NCBI RefSeq assembly: GCF_000524195.1
Contig: NW_020170488.1
Span: 4,953-68,952 of the forward strand
Length of the DNA: 64,000 nt
Reading direction: 5' to 3'
From: Echinococcus granulosus
Taxonomy: Eukaryota > Platyhelminthes > Cestoda > Cyclophyllidea > Taeniidae
Of this stretch, positions 48,741-60,689 are shown piece by piece. Position numbers and translations under genes: made by a program. The notes under the pieces were generated by a model. The model searched no databases, was not told the DNA's origin, and saw only the letters and a list, made by a program, of their open reading frames with translations. Numbering within the stretch: the first letter of the stretch is position 1; each line of letters begins with the position of its first letter.

Positions 48741-49859
48741 ATGAGTGATACAGGGAACTGGTGTCTTATTGAAAGCGATCCGGGGATTTTCAATGAACTT
48801 ATGAGTGGGTTTGGTACGTAACGCATTATATCTGCATATATTTTCTGAAGGCGTTGATGGCCTTGATTGCATCGAGGTTTATGATACTCGCAGTACCGAT
48901 TCATTCAACGACGCTCTTGGTCTAATCTTTTTGTTCAAGTGGGATGGGAATGGGCAGGACGCGTCACAACCACCAAATTACACCGAGTCTGGTTCGATTT
49001 TCTTTGCAAAACAGGTCATTACAAATGCCTGTGCTACCCAGGCCCTCATCAATGTTCTTCTCAATTTGCCTCCTGCCTCACTGAAGCTCGGTGATACATT
49101 GACCGACTTCAAATCATTCGTTTCCGACTTTGATAGTCAGGTTTGTAAAGTTAGACTTTTATCTGTCGTATAGATGAAAGGCACTGCGTTGGCAAATTGT
49201 GACAAATTGCGTCTGGCACATAACAGTTTCGCTCGGTAAGTGTTGAAGTGCTTTGTCTTTATTCCTTTGCCGCATGTAGTCCACAGGTTTTTGAGGTTGA
49301 TTTGAATAAGTCCTGCAAGCCTGAGGATATCTATCACTACGTTGGATTTGTCCCCATCAATGGTGCAGTTTATGAATTGGATGGATTGAAACCAAATCCC
49401 ATTCGCGTTGCATCCGTTCCTGGGGGCGCGTCATGGCTTGACGTCATCCTCCCTATCATCACCAAGAGAATGAGTGAATGCACTGATGGCAGATTTAATC
49501 TAATGGCTCTTGTACCCAGCCGTCTGCAGATGTACGAAGCCCGAGCAGCCGAGTATCTGATTAACCCACCCGTAAGACCCTGATTACCCTTCCGGTTCAA
49601 GTCCACGTATTAGCCTACACATACCTGCATTCTTACTGCCTAGGCGGATAAGGACTTGATAGGGCAGAACGAGTACTGCATCTTTGCAGAAAGGGCAAGA
49701 ATTGCCGAGCAACGGAGTGAGAACAATCGTCGACGTCACAACTACCTCCCCTTCATCATCGAACTACTCAAAGTTCTCGCTGAAAATAACCTCCTCACGG
49801 ACGTCGTACACCGTGCCAAGGAAAGATCCCAAAGCGTTCAACCTTCCACCAAGGCTTAA
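48741..49859 (+). CDS. UCHL5: UCHL5 / UCH37 deubiquitinase, complete, 5 exons
   Basis: This Cys protease of the UCH family is bound to the proteasome through RPN13 (and to INO80 in animals) and trims ubiquitin chains. Exons: 48741-48813, 48851-49140, 49174-49235, 49280-49571, 49644-49859, total 933 bases, 310 aa (human 329), ending in TAA. Catalytic residues are visible: Gln79 and Cys85 in QVITNACATQ, His161 in YHYVGFVPING, Asp176 in YELDGL. The N terminus GNWCLIESDPGIFNEL matches the human ESDPGVFTEL. The C-terminal ULD segment RRRHNYLPFIIELLK is present. Introns are 37, 33, 44 and 72 bases. It converges with nicastrin. Confidence 0.97.
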
Positions 49860-49955
49860 CTCCTCCCCTTCTACCTTCCTTGCGTTTCTGCATACCCTAG
49901 CGTTTTCCTGTGTGAGTATAAAGTACATGGGTACGAAGAAGGGGCAGAATACTTG

Positions 49956-49961
49956 TTTATT
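49956..49961 (-). terminator. Poly(A) signal AATAAA of nicastrin
   Basis: AATAAA on the minus strand begins a few bases after the nicastrin TGA. Cleavage would fall inside or near the UCHL5 3' end, so the two 3' UTRs probably overlap. Confidence 0.55.
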
Positions 49962-49964
49962 CAC

Positions 49965-52900
49965 TCAACGGGACTGAGGAAGGTGCGAGTCGCAGGTTCG
50001 TACAAATAGGCGGTCGGCAAAGGCTCGCACGAGCAGAGCAATGAGTCCAGTGATAGCTGTGAGGATGATTCCCAGTGCCAGCGCGAGTTTGTCGTTGGAG
50101 GGTGGAGCGGAGCGAAAGAGGCGGACGAAGCGCTGATTCTCAAACGGCACACTGCGTACCCAACCGGGGGCAGCAACCGCACCGTCTTCAAGGAAGAAGA
50201 AGGAAGTGGCAGTCTCTACAAGACTTCGATAGCACCACGTCGAGCCGTTGTAATCTGTAGAATAGAGTTAGTGGATCCGAAATACATGGGCGGAAGGGAT
50301 GAGTGAAGGGGAGAGGAGGGCGCCTATGTTGCTGATGGCAAAGATGATGGTGTCCTTTCGCGCTACTTACAGCCGTACATGTAGGTGAAGGCGCCGTAGT
50401 CTGTACTAGGGGGACACTCCTTCAGACGATGACCGGTGAGGCCCATGAGGAGATGTGATACGACGTGCGAGACACGCCAACTATGGCCGTCCACTGGCTC
50501 ATAAGTCTGCATTGGAATAGGGCCCTTAAGACTCAGAAGGAAGTTCACCACCTCGGGCTCCAGGTGCTGCGAATGAGAAGCGACAGTTAGAACAAAATAA
50601 GTAAACTGTTCCAGGATTTCGCTGGCAATCTCTGCTACATTTCCTACCAACGTTGAGCGAGATATTCCAGTTTCCTGGAACCTGCATGTCGGACATACGA
50701 TTAGAAGTGAGGAATAAGATAAGGACAACCAATACCAATCACGGCAACAAAATATCTGGTCGCCAGTGGTGGTCACTTTTCTTCCGAGGTCTTGATAACT
50801 ACGAATTTGGTAAAGAACACCAAAAGATGGAGATGGGCAAAGTCACAGAAATTTGCAATGGAAATGACATTGCCAATAAAAGAATGATGGCTCGGTAATA
50901 ACAACCATTGAAACGTCTGCTAACATCGTCCTTTGTTAGTCCACAAAACTCGGCAAAGCCAAATTATGGCATAAATAGGCTGGTTGACTCCAAAACAGTA
51001 AAGGAGATGTAGAAAACTCTCGATCCGAGAATAGACACATTTCTGGGGGTCTTGGGCAATGCAGCTCTAGAGAGACTACTCTTTTTATGAGCAGCAAGAG
51101 GCGATTTTCGACTCTTGATACCCGGCATAAATACAATGGCTAACCCAGCAGAATCAGTCGAAAAAGAGCTTCGAATCTCGCATATTTCATTCTTCTCGGA
51201 AAAAAAGTTCAACATAACAGACAAGTTCTGATTTTATCGAGAGACGTCAATCAAAGGAGAACTTGCCATTCGCAAGAGATTACAGCCGGGATCCTTGAGG
51301 AAGCAATCCATCAATTCGGCCGGTTTTACACCGCTTATGGGCTCTGGAATAGGCGACGAATCTTCGGTAATCTCCTTGCAAAAAAATCAAGTTGTTTTAT
51401 TGTAAAACAAAAAGGAAACTGGTCACATTAGGTCAAATAGATGACTAATTAAAACAATGAAGAGAATGATTTCGCAACTGCTAAAGATTGGGTGAACTCG
51501 CCAAAAGTCGCAAGTCCAGCCATACTAATAAAAGCATTTGGTAGAGTGATATCACCTGTGACACGGCTTAACACCACTGTCATCACATGTACAAGAGACT
51601 TTAATTCCCCTATCACGAGGATGCACCAAAGCCAAATCCATCACTTACTCTGTGCAGCGCATCAGCAAGCAGATTAGCCAATCGGAGAAGATACTCATTG
51701 GCCGTAGGACTAGGTGGCCAACGAGTATCAAGGAATGAGTCGATGAAAGTGTCCGCGAAGGGCGGAGTGGCCGGGCGGTCAGAAATGACGATGTGGCTGA
51801 GCGGGCGGCCCTTCCGCACGAAATACTTAAGGAGCGCTTGTGTCGACAAACTTGGAGGCAACAGTGCGGGTGGAACGAGACTACCATTCAAAAAACGGAC
51901 TGTGCTGCCTTGATCGTCTGCTGAGGCATTCAGAGCACGCCAAATGGATGATGTGATATTCTCCGTCTGGGGCAGGAATGGAATTCAAGTAGTTGGGTAA
52001 AAATCTTACACCCCAGTCCATTTTTAGGCTAGTAGTAGGCCATTGCCCAATACTGGAGTGTCCTACTATGACTTCAGGAAGGACTTGGGGTACTAATTCG
52101 GCAGCAAGGTAACCAAAGCTGATAAAGCTATGCAACGTCAGAAGATGAAAATATCTGCTTCGGATAGATAAATGAACATAAATGTTGAATGTGTCAGCAA
52201 GGCTTTAATTTCGAGAGCTGCGCAGTGACTGATAATGGAACAAAATGGGGTTTCACTGAGTTGAAAGCGACCCTACAGATATGATTACTAAACATACCCG
52301 GACACACCGCTTGTAATCTGAGAATATGATATCCCATTTGCTCATATTGCTTTAAGGAGAAGGTTACCACAAAGGTGGGTGAGTTGGCCCCTCCCCCGAC
52401 ACAGCTCGGCTTACAAAGTGCCTAACAGACAGAAATTGCAAAACAAGCCATGACATGTGCTACTGTTCGTGGACTCAATGGCAACTCACCATATCACCTG
52501 AAGGGAGAGCCAGAGCGAAACCCAACCACGACATAAGCTAATGTTCGTTTAAATGTATGTCTAATTACGAGGGATACTCAATCTTCGCGAGGTGTGAAAT
52601 ATCTCAAAGGCACGGCCTCCCGGCTACGCCTATAGCCTTTCGACCTTTCTGTCCAATAATTCCTGATCTCATTCGGCATTAACGCTCCTTATTACGGCTT
52701 CAGAAAGGACTCGAAGCACTAAAACACCACCACCGATTAAAAGAATATGAATGGTAAAGATTAGATTGTGCTTGGTCGAATAATGCCCCGTATGTGAAAA
52801 GGGGTTGACCTCGTAGAAAGATCAAATTCACACACCAACAGACGAAAAAATACGAATAGATGTTTTTATCAGTAGTAGATAAGTGAAGGCACAGAAACTC

Positions 52901-54735
52901 AAAAAATATACAATTAGCATTGCGGAGCTATTCGATGGGAAAAAATAATGACTTCCAAAAACTCAATTAAGTTTTCTGCAAGCACTTTTTGGTAAGCAAG
53001 CAATCAAGAAATACTCGAAAGCAATTCTTCCACTTCCTCAGTCACCTTTTCTATTGCCAATATTAGGTAAGATCTACGAATACAAAACCGCAGTTTTCTG
53101 TAAAGTGTCATGTTTTACTAATTTATTCCAAGCCCCATTTTCAGTATCAAATTAATAGCTGTTATCTAAATTTAGGTTCTTGTGTTTGAGCTTCTTTAAA
53201 AAATTTCAAAAGGGCATCCACTAGTTTAAAAGGAGAAGTAATCTACTTGGAACGCGTTTGCAAAAAAGTACTAAGTAAGATCTAACATCTTAAATATTAA
53301 ATAAAAGTACCAGAGACTTCACGCGATAGTCTAACCGACTGGTTATGGGTAGAATACATCGACTGTATTTCAGAGACAATTCAAATGACTGCAAGTAATA
53401 ATGGTTGGTCATGTGCACTTATGTGCGAATAACAATCCCACGTTGCTTGCGCATAAATAAGTAATAAGGGGTTGGATTTTAATCAAATTAAAAGCAGTAA
53501 GATCTACCTGTTGAGCAATACCAGGATCGCAGAGAAGGTAGTAAATGGGTAGCTTCCTATCGTCTTCTAGAGGCAAACCAATACCCGCTAACTCGATGAC
53601 GGATTCCACAGATTCAACGTTCAGAGGGAGGTCGGAGGCCTGTGCAACACGACCGTGTGTGAGATCAAAAAGGAATCGCTGCGAGCCCATAAAACTCAAT
53701 GCCTCATTGTCCAACAAGAGGAATAATAAGTTCTTTCGCATTCTGCCTGCCTACAAGACAGATGATGTTAAAACTGACTTCGAGATTTTCCTACTCTGAC
53801 GTCCAGCTGATTTAACAAATGAACAGCTGCCGAAACCATTACACTGACAGCAGGCAAGACAGCTAATGCGGAGGTCGCTCTGCGATCAAACATGCTCAGA
53901 GCGTCCACACGCGAGATCACCAGGATGGTAGGATCTGGCTTTGTGGAGCTGGAGTTGGTCGCTGTTAAGTTTCTAGCCCGAAGCATCAGATTCACCCCAC
54001 CGATTTGGCTACAAAAAGAAGCTAACTAAAAGTGCTATGACTGTAGCAATTTTGGTCTGTTACCTCTAGATGGTGACTCAGAAGGATTTCACGTGTGTAA
54101 CAGGTTTGTGAAGACTTCACAGCAGACATGAAATTCCGAATTTCCATAAAACAGCGGGTGTCGTCAATGGGGTTTCGGTTATATGCGTTATAGCAAATGG
54201 AAATATTGTTCCATGTGTCTGTATCACTTTCTTCTGCTAGAACAACTGGAAAAGGCCAAGAAATAGTGGCATATTCAGAAGCTTGAGGGTTCCATTTTGA
54301 ATTTGCATCACACAGTTCTCGAGAGTTATTGTAAAAGGTGAAATTTCCATTTGGACAAAAGGTGTTTTCAGAGAAACCGGAAGGGTATTTGAAAGTTGAA
54401 TTAGGAAAATTAGGAGAAAAAACGAACAATCCCGCCGCTTTTTTGGAATCCCGCAGAAATGAAATAACATCTTGATCAATAAATAACTGGAGTGGAATGA
54501 CTATCATCAGGTCTGAAAGACTATTATAAATAGATTCACGCAGGTGCAGTGCATTGTCCGAAATTAGTACTTCGCCAACACTGCTGGGGTATTTTGAAGA
54601 ACACCCAATATCTGACTCCACATTTAGCCTTCTGGAACAATGAGAGATGGTTCTGTCAGAAAGTTCATGGTAAAGTTCAAAGCTTGTAGAGAAAACGAAA
54701 AAACAAAATACGAGTAGCACAGATGGACGGAACAT
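49965..54735 (-). CDS. NCSTN: Nicastrin, gamma-secretase subunit, complete, 7 exons
   Basis: Nicastrin is the large glycosylated single-pass subunit of gamma-secretase, gating substrates for presenilin. Exons: 54735-54064, 54025-53795, 53750-53508, 51966-51649, 51374-51267, 50674-50371, 50254-49965; 2166 bases, 721 aa (human 709), frame closing at TGA. The Met at 54735 starts a good signal peptide (MFRPSVLLVFCFFVFSTS); an ORF extends upstream but would bury it. Recognisable parts include LNVESDIGCSS, FCPNGNFTFYNNS, several N-glycosylation sites (NFT, NIS, NIT), the aminopeptidase-like lobe (LLPPSLSTQALLKYFV) and one membrane span at about residues 682-702 with a short tail. The human DYIGS motif corresponds to SFMGS (residues 320-324), with the preceding Glu kept. 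Intron 1 is 38 bases; the donor of exon 5 appears to be GC (ATG/GCAAGT), so that junction is the least certain. Confidence 0.92.
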
Positions 54736-54879
54736 ATTTACAACATTGGTGCCTACGACGACGTATGCGATGCAAATTCGAATAAAGGAGAAGCAGATGC
54801 AGACAAAGCACAAACATGCCGTGACAGTAACCTTGAACCAATGTCTCCACAAATAATTCACCAAGGCAAATAATGCACA

Positions 54880-55900
54880 TGCCTTCCTAAAACACTAAAC
54901 ACGGTCAAAAAAGTTCTCTACATCAGCAGTATTGAGCATAAAGCACTGTATTTTTAAAATTTTCTAATAAAGGATTATTAAGTGCATGGAATTTCAAACT
55001 GACAGGGTCAAAACCCTTAAAAAATATGTTTGGGGGTTTTTACCTATGAAAAATTTATGATTACGTGTACTTGCAATTAAAAATATCTGCATGTTTAATA
55101 CAAGGTTATTTTAGTAAATGGTTTAACAACATCCAGTGCAATGTTTTAGTGACTAAAATTGCTTTTTGTCTAAACTAAAGCGCAGGCAAAATTGTGCTTA
55201 TATTGATTGAATTATATGGCCTACCGGGGCGTTTCAAACTGCTTAATATGATTTCGCCTACTGTTAGTAGATCATCTATGTATTCTGAATCAACTAAGTT
55301 TGCATTTTCACCTTCACACTATAATGTAAACCCTAAAATTTGTTAATTTTGCACTTATTACGCGCTAGAAGGAATTTTTTTCTAATAACATATGATTGGT
55401 GAACGGAAATATCTGCCGTTATTATCCCATATTTACAATCGCATTTGACGTTTTGCTGAGTTCACTCCATATTAAATTTGATTTACAAAAAAATGAGACC
55501 GAATTATTACTTGTGTTTTAGACCTACTTTTAGTCAGTTTAATGATTAAGAGTAGAATTTAGCGCTTTGGTCCCAGTCAAACTAGATCGGTTTTCCAAAG
55601 ATGGTTAGCTCTTTCAAAGTAATAGGTAGAATTGTTTGGCGTTTCTGTATAGACCCTAGCTATGCATTTCATATAGCTATTGCTCCTTGTCTTTTATGAA
55701 AGATTTCGAACTTTAATGAATTGGTAAAATTGTCTTGATGGGTTGGTTTTGGAGTTTTCATACGCTAATAAGAATTTTTAGGGGTGTAGTAGTAAGGTTT
55801 TAGGACGTATTTGATTTTTAAGCAATTGGTTTACTTTTCAAGCGTTTTGGATGTCAGAATCTCCAACAGCAGACAAGTAAATTCACACCTTTCTTCATAC
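54880..55900. other. AT-rich nicastrin-rhomboid intergenic region
   Basis: AT-rich, with no open frame of interest. It lies between divergent genes and should hold their promoters; no element is identified. Confidence 0.55.
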
Positions 55901-55914
55901 ATTAATGCTCCTTT

Positions 55915-56400
55915 AGCATCACAAGGCATCAGCACCCTTACACTGTGCTGTCCATTATATTACTCTTAATTCAGTGCGTTCTAAACATCCGACATCTCAC
56001 TTACAAATGTGCACTTACCACCTTCATTGTTGTCCTACTTGTCACCGCGCACGTCTGCGGACTGCCTGCTCTGGCACCACAGGTAGATCCTTCACCTTTA
56101 CCATATTCATGATTTTCTAGATTTCAGCAGATTTCAATTCGGTTCTTGTGCACGGAAACTTAATGCTTCTTCTGCTGGCATCGTTGACGCATAGAAACGA
56201 GTGGCACCTCTACTATTGCCTTGCATTATTTATACGTTATGGCGTGGCAGCAGAAAAGCACTTTCGAGAATTTGATTTCCTCGTCTACCTTTTTGTACTC
56301 ACTCTCTCCTCGGGTATCATCAGCTTGGCTTTATATCGCCTTGCTTTTCTGATCAGCGGTTATGAAAAATACAACAATGCTCAAATTATGGGATTTTCAG
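55915..56400 (+). CDS. RHBDD1-like rhomboid protease, two exons seen
   Basis: Similar to RHBDD1/RHBDL4, an ER intramembrane serine protease that cleaves unstable membrane proteins. The first visible exon (about 55915-56082) encodes HQHPYTVLSIILLLIQCV and a hydrophobic stretch that matches the RHBDD1 first spans. The second (56121-56400) encodes SLTHRNEWHLYYCLALF (human SPLHHADDWHLYFNMASM) and ends at the catalytic Ser motif GFSG, split by a GTGAG donor. The intron between them is 38 bases and keeps phase. No in-frame Met was found in the first visible exon, so an earlier one must exist. The exon with the catalytic His (AGHLAG in human) was not found downstream in this window, so the gene is either spread over a large intron or truncated. 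Confidence 0.8.
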
Positions 56401-56799
56401 GTGAGTATTAAGACCCTTTGAAACGGTAGTTTGCATATCCTGTCTGCGCACTACGTTTATTGCCTCAAGTTTCCAACATTGCATCTTGAATGATAAGGCC
56501 CAAATAAACACTAGCCTTTTGCGTACTACATGATTTGTAATTAGATTTTCATGGCTTTAAGCCTCTCCATTATTAAAACAACTGCATTAATTCTATCTTT
56601 TTCAAAAGTGCTGCTTCTCTCCGAATCGGGGATATTGTAAAGATTCATTACAGAAGGGTTGATGATAGGGAAGCATCCCGCTCTAACTCTTCTAAATGAG
56701 GGAACCTCATATTGATAATGCAAAGAACTGCTAGTAAAAATCCGGCATAAAATGGTAAATGGTAAACGTTCCAAGTTAATGTGATCTGTAAATACGCAC

Positions 56800-56920
56800 A
56801 TGCACACATATGGGGCTAGGAATGACGTGCAATGCTGTACGGATGGGATAATTGGTTCGAGTCCATCAGGGGCCGTGTCAGTGACGGCGATGTATGAAGT
56901 AGTAGGGAGTTGCAAGCGGA
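56800..56920 (+). repeat. SINE-like element with a pol III B box
   Basis: 56854-56864 reads GGTTCGAGTCC, a perfect B box. A cloverleaf tRNA fold is not evident, so a tRNA-derived SINE is more likely than a tRNA gene. Confidence 0.35.
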
Positions 56921-57179
56921 GTTATCTGTGTATCGTCAACTGCTAGCCAGTGGCCGGTAGCGTTAATTGACGTACTTATTGTGAATCATGCAAGATGCTA
57001 TTGATGGTACCGATGGTGAAAGGTAGTGGTGGAAAGTGCGTACACGAAACAACCAGAGATGATGATGAGGGTTTGTGCAGAAGGATAGTCCAAACCCCGA
57101 ATCTGTGGATATTCGCACAAGTGTAAAAGCTCAAACCGAGCACAATGCGCAACAACGGTAGCACACGCAGTCACGCATC

Positions 57180-57600
57180 AATTTGTCGATATTTCAGTAA
57201 CGCTACTGATTGTTGTGCTTCCTGGCATTTACTGTTCACTGACATCCCAGTCACTCCAGCGCGGTGCGTGGAACGCCTGACTGGCCCATAATTGAAGCAG
57301 TCGCGCGGCACAATCGCATGTAAAGTAGAGATTAATTGTTCAGTAACACCAGTAGGTGCGACCATTCATACACGAGCGATTTTTTTGGGAGGGGGTGAAA
57401 GATAAGAGGTAAAATGCACTCCTTTAAACAAAATCCCTACCCGCTTACCTCAGGTCAATTGTCTCGGCTTCTCTCCAACACCTCTCCTTCCTACCTTACC
57501 AATTCATGCTCTGTCGTCCATTTGTACCGATCACTTTGAACACATTACACATTGTTTCCACTGTGAACTCTGTCAAATACCCCACCACAGAACAGGAACT
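57180..57600 (+). repeat. Left arm of a wide inverted repeat
   Basis: Its reverse complement matches 60690-61060, for example 'ttttttgggagg.ggtgaaag.taagagg', 'gcactcctttaaa', 'cggcttctctccaac', 'accaattcatgctc' and 'tcactttgaacacatta'. Confidence 0.8.
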
Positions 57601-57624
57601 CTTCAAGTACATTAAATACCGACT

Positions 57625-57874
57625 TTGAGAGATTGCTGTCCAGTTGACTTTCGTTGTCGGGTTAATTTAAATGGTGGCATTAAGTGTGATACAAAATTGG
57701 TGGTTCTTGTAGAGACAGCAACAACACTGGGTGTGCTCTACTGCCTCAACGCTCATGGCATATTCAAGGAATTCCACCTACCTTCGGGCCATCATGTGAA
57801 AGTCACTAACGGCGTCCAGCGATGGCTCTCCTTCTTCCTCTCCGACATTCAACGACTGCTCCAATTCCCCATGG
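57625..57874 (+). CDS. Weak candidate exon, unknown protein
   Basis: An open frame with ordinary composition (CDTKLVVLVETATTLGVLY, then LPSGHHVKVTNGVQRW) ends at a possible GTAAAT donor. It sits just inside the left inverted-repeat arm. I recognise no family and see no confirmed acceptor or partner exon. It may be a decayed repeat. Confidence 0.2.
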
Positions 57875-59051
57875 GTAAATGCTTCCAAATTGGATCCTTT
57901 TTTCCCCAACTTTCACCGGCAATACCTCCTGCATTGTCTCCTCTAGGCCCTGCGCTCCATGCCCTATGCTCTGCAAAGTGGTTGCATTCATTTCTGGACG
58001 TGTTAGTAGCATTCTCTTCTGCTCTACTGTATTTAACTCAGCCAGTCAGGTGCCACAAGTGTCAGTGTATGGATGATCTCAAAAGGAATTCCATAAACAC
58101 TTTTATCTAAGGTTACTTCTTACCTGTATGATGGCGTCTCAGATTCAGCTGGTCCCATTTTGGATGTAACTTGGAAGTCCTTAGTTGGTGTGGCCCTGCC
58201 GAGGCGTTGTATTACTTGAAACTTGTGTTTTGTAAGTAATGAAAGGAGCAAAGGATGGTCTCTTCAGGCAGCGCTTTGTTGAAGGCGTTTCTTGAACTCG
58301 AAATGCTGCTTTGTTTTAAGAGGAGACAATTCAGCGCGTTGAGAATAAGTTCCAACTCCAGGTGGTTTTAGGTTACCTAATGTAAACAGACCATGAAACC
58401 ACCGACACCTGAACTCCGACTTCGGACTCGCATCGCATTAAGTTGATTAGCAAAGACTAGGTGCAACGCTAGGTGTGTGCAGTAGAAATGTGTCATCCAG
58501 ATGGAAAGGCAGTACCATCAAATGTGTGATTCTGAGGTGGAAATAAGCTGTTCGCTCATCGTTTCTTTCAGGATTCCTCAATCCCATCATTGCTGGTCTG
58601 GCGTGCTGGCTCCTGTTCAAACCCTTGAGGTGGTCTCGACATCGGGTAACCCACACTGAGTAAATTTACGCCTATTACCTCAAGCGGAGGTAGAACTATG
58701 CCTCACACTTCCACATATGTTCCCCTCTCCCCCGTCTTCTCGCCTTCCCCTTTCCTCTTTCTCAAACTCTTTTTTCTTCGCTCCTCTCTTCTATTCCGAC
58801 CATCGCATTTGTCAGCAATTTGTGCAGAGGGTGGCCACCTAGTCGGCTAAACAGTTATGTCATGTATTGCCGAAGTGGTGGGCTTTGTCAGGATGCCATC
58901 GTCTTACGTGCACGTAATCCGCCACGACTTCATGCAAGGGAATAAACTGGTCAAATTATTGACCTTTTCAGTTACTTATTTATCTATTTGTTTTTTTTCA
59001 CTTATTTGGGTAGTTATTTAATCAGGGAAATGTAAAGAATGCTAGAGGGGT

Positions 59052-59112
59052 TAGTGCTGATGCTGTTGAGGGTGATGATGTTGATGGTGTTGGCGGTGGT
59101 GATGATGCAGAT
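59052..59112. repeat. Imperfect GAT/GTT/GGT triplet tract
   Basis: A triplet-period run rich in 'gatgatg' and 'ggtggtg', with interruptions. Confidence 0.7.
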
Positions 59113-59297
59113 GGTGTCCCCATGGTGGATGATGTGCATGTGATGCTCATCGGTGATTGGCTACGAGACACAAAGGCGGCATTGTTACATTTTGTGACAA
59201 AGCAAGCCTCATTCTGAAAGGAAGCCATGTCGAGGTAGGTTAAGGCGTGGCTACAGTGGCGATGACAACGCTATCCCACTCTTGGTAGTGCTGGCAC

Positions 59298-59350
59298 TGG
59301 TGGTAGTAGTAGTAGTAGTAATGCTACCGGTGGGTAGTAGTAGCAGTAAC
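59298..59350. repeat. Imperfect (GTA)n tract
   Basis: A run of 'gtagtagtag' units, interrupted once and resuming. Confidence 0.75.
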
Positions 59351-60689
59351 GGTAACTTGCAGTGGCAGTGGTGTTGGCGAGGCATTGTGGTAGTCTTCCG
59401 AGCAGTATGTGGACGTTTTAATCGGTCCACCGCCCCAACAGCTCCTAATACTGTTCGGTTAGGACGCCACAGTGGCTCTGTGATCGTCACTCCACTCAGT
59501 TGTTAATGTACCCTCCTCCACCTGTCTCCACCTTTTTCTCCATTCCCCTTATTTCTTCGTCTACCTCCTAGTTATTTACTCGCATAATTGCACATATCTG
59601 AGCATGTTCCCCCTTTTCGTCACTTCGACGCCCTACTCACTCTTCCCCCCCCCCAAGATGTGATTCTACAATTCCCCTTGTTTAAGTAAGTGGAAAGCAG
59701 GGTATGCAAATACTACACGACCACCAATCGACTGTTTCGTTGAGATGCAGATGTAGTAGGATCCTCATTACCGATTCACCTGCCCAGTCAACAATTCAGG
59801 GTGGGGTGGATGCCTATGCGCCACCCCTCAAGTGACCGCGAGGCCGGTGAACAGTGGATGCTAGAGTGCAGACGATGGCCCATAAGTAGGTCGTCCATTG
59901 TTGATGAGCAATGGCAATTAAACAGTTTCATGCCTGCGTCGCATGCTACAATCATGAGGGCGGACTCATGGCAGACTCAAACTGTCCATGACAGGTCATA
60001 CACGTTGGTGACATGTGCCACTGCACTGACGTGATTCCGTCGTGAGGCTTGTTTGTTGTATAACTGACCTGCTAATTGAACTGTTAGAGCAGCTGCGCTG
60101 TCAGGAGAGGCAATGTGACTGAGAAAATTTAATGGTTTGAACCTCTCCATGGTTTATGGGATGCATCAGTAAGCAAGCACCGTTGAACCATCAAGGGAAG
60201 CAGTTTCGTCGTGAGTCGATGCCTGGACCACCTATTATGGCAATAAGTTGGGTTGTGGATGGGGTCATTCAGTGACCTCATTTTTACCCCCAGTGGCAAT
60301 TTTATACGGCACCTCAAGCATTTAACGGATAGTGTCCTCTCCACAATCCACGCAGATCGGCACATTCTCCTGTGACCGGTTCCAACTCCCTCACGTGCGT
60401 GCCGTGTGCTGCCAAGGTATGGGTCGGTCAGGAACTACGGTGGCTCTTTTAATGTTCTCTCCCAATTCCCTCCTGTCTTGAACGCGCCAAAATCCTATGA
60501 CTATTAAGCTTAATGGAAGAGATGTGTCTAATTCTAGCTTGTCTACTTCACTAACCAAGTCTAACCCCCTTCCACTGTTGTAGAGGCTTCCTGTAACACT
60601 TTTGTATGGCGTTGCACGGCGCTAAATGCTGTTGGGGCACAAAAGTCAGCTAATGTTAGTGCCACTTTTAGGAGATTGAGACATTTCTA

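Larger units (their letters stand above)
56410..57600. other. Repeat-rich stretch after the rhomboid exons
   Basis: Contains a B-box element near 56.86 kb and the left arm of a wide inverted repeat. No exon continuing the rhomboid frame was found. Confidence 0.5.

Noticed and set aside
56800..56920. tRNA gene around the B box at 56854
   Set aside because: No acceptor stem or anticodon arm could be paired; a SINE is more likely.
57490..57600. Cys/His-rich frame in both arms of the inverted repeat (HCFHCELC and HCYHCGLC), reminiscent of a zinc finger
   Set aside because: Spacing does not fit LIM or other finger patterns exactly, the right-arm frame stops at once, and most differences between arms change the amino acid.
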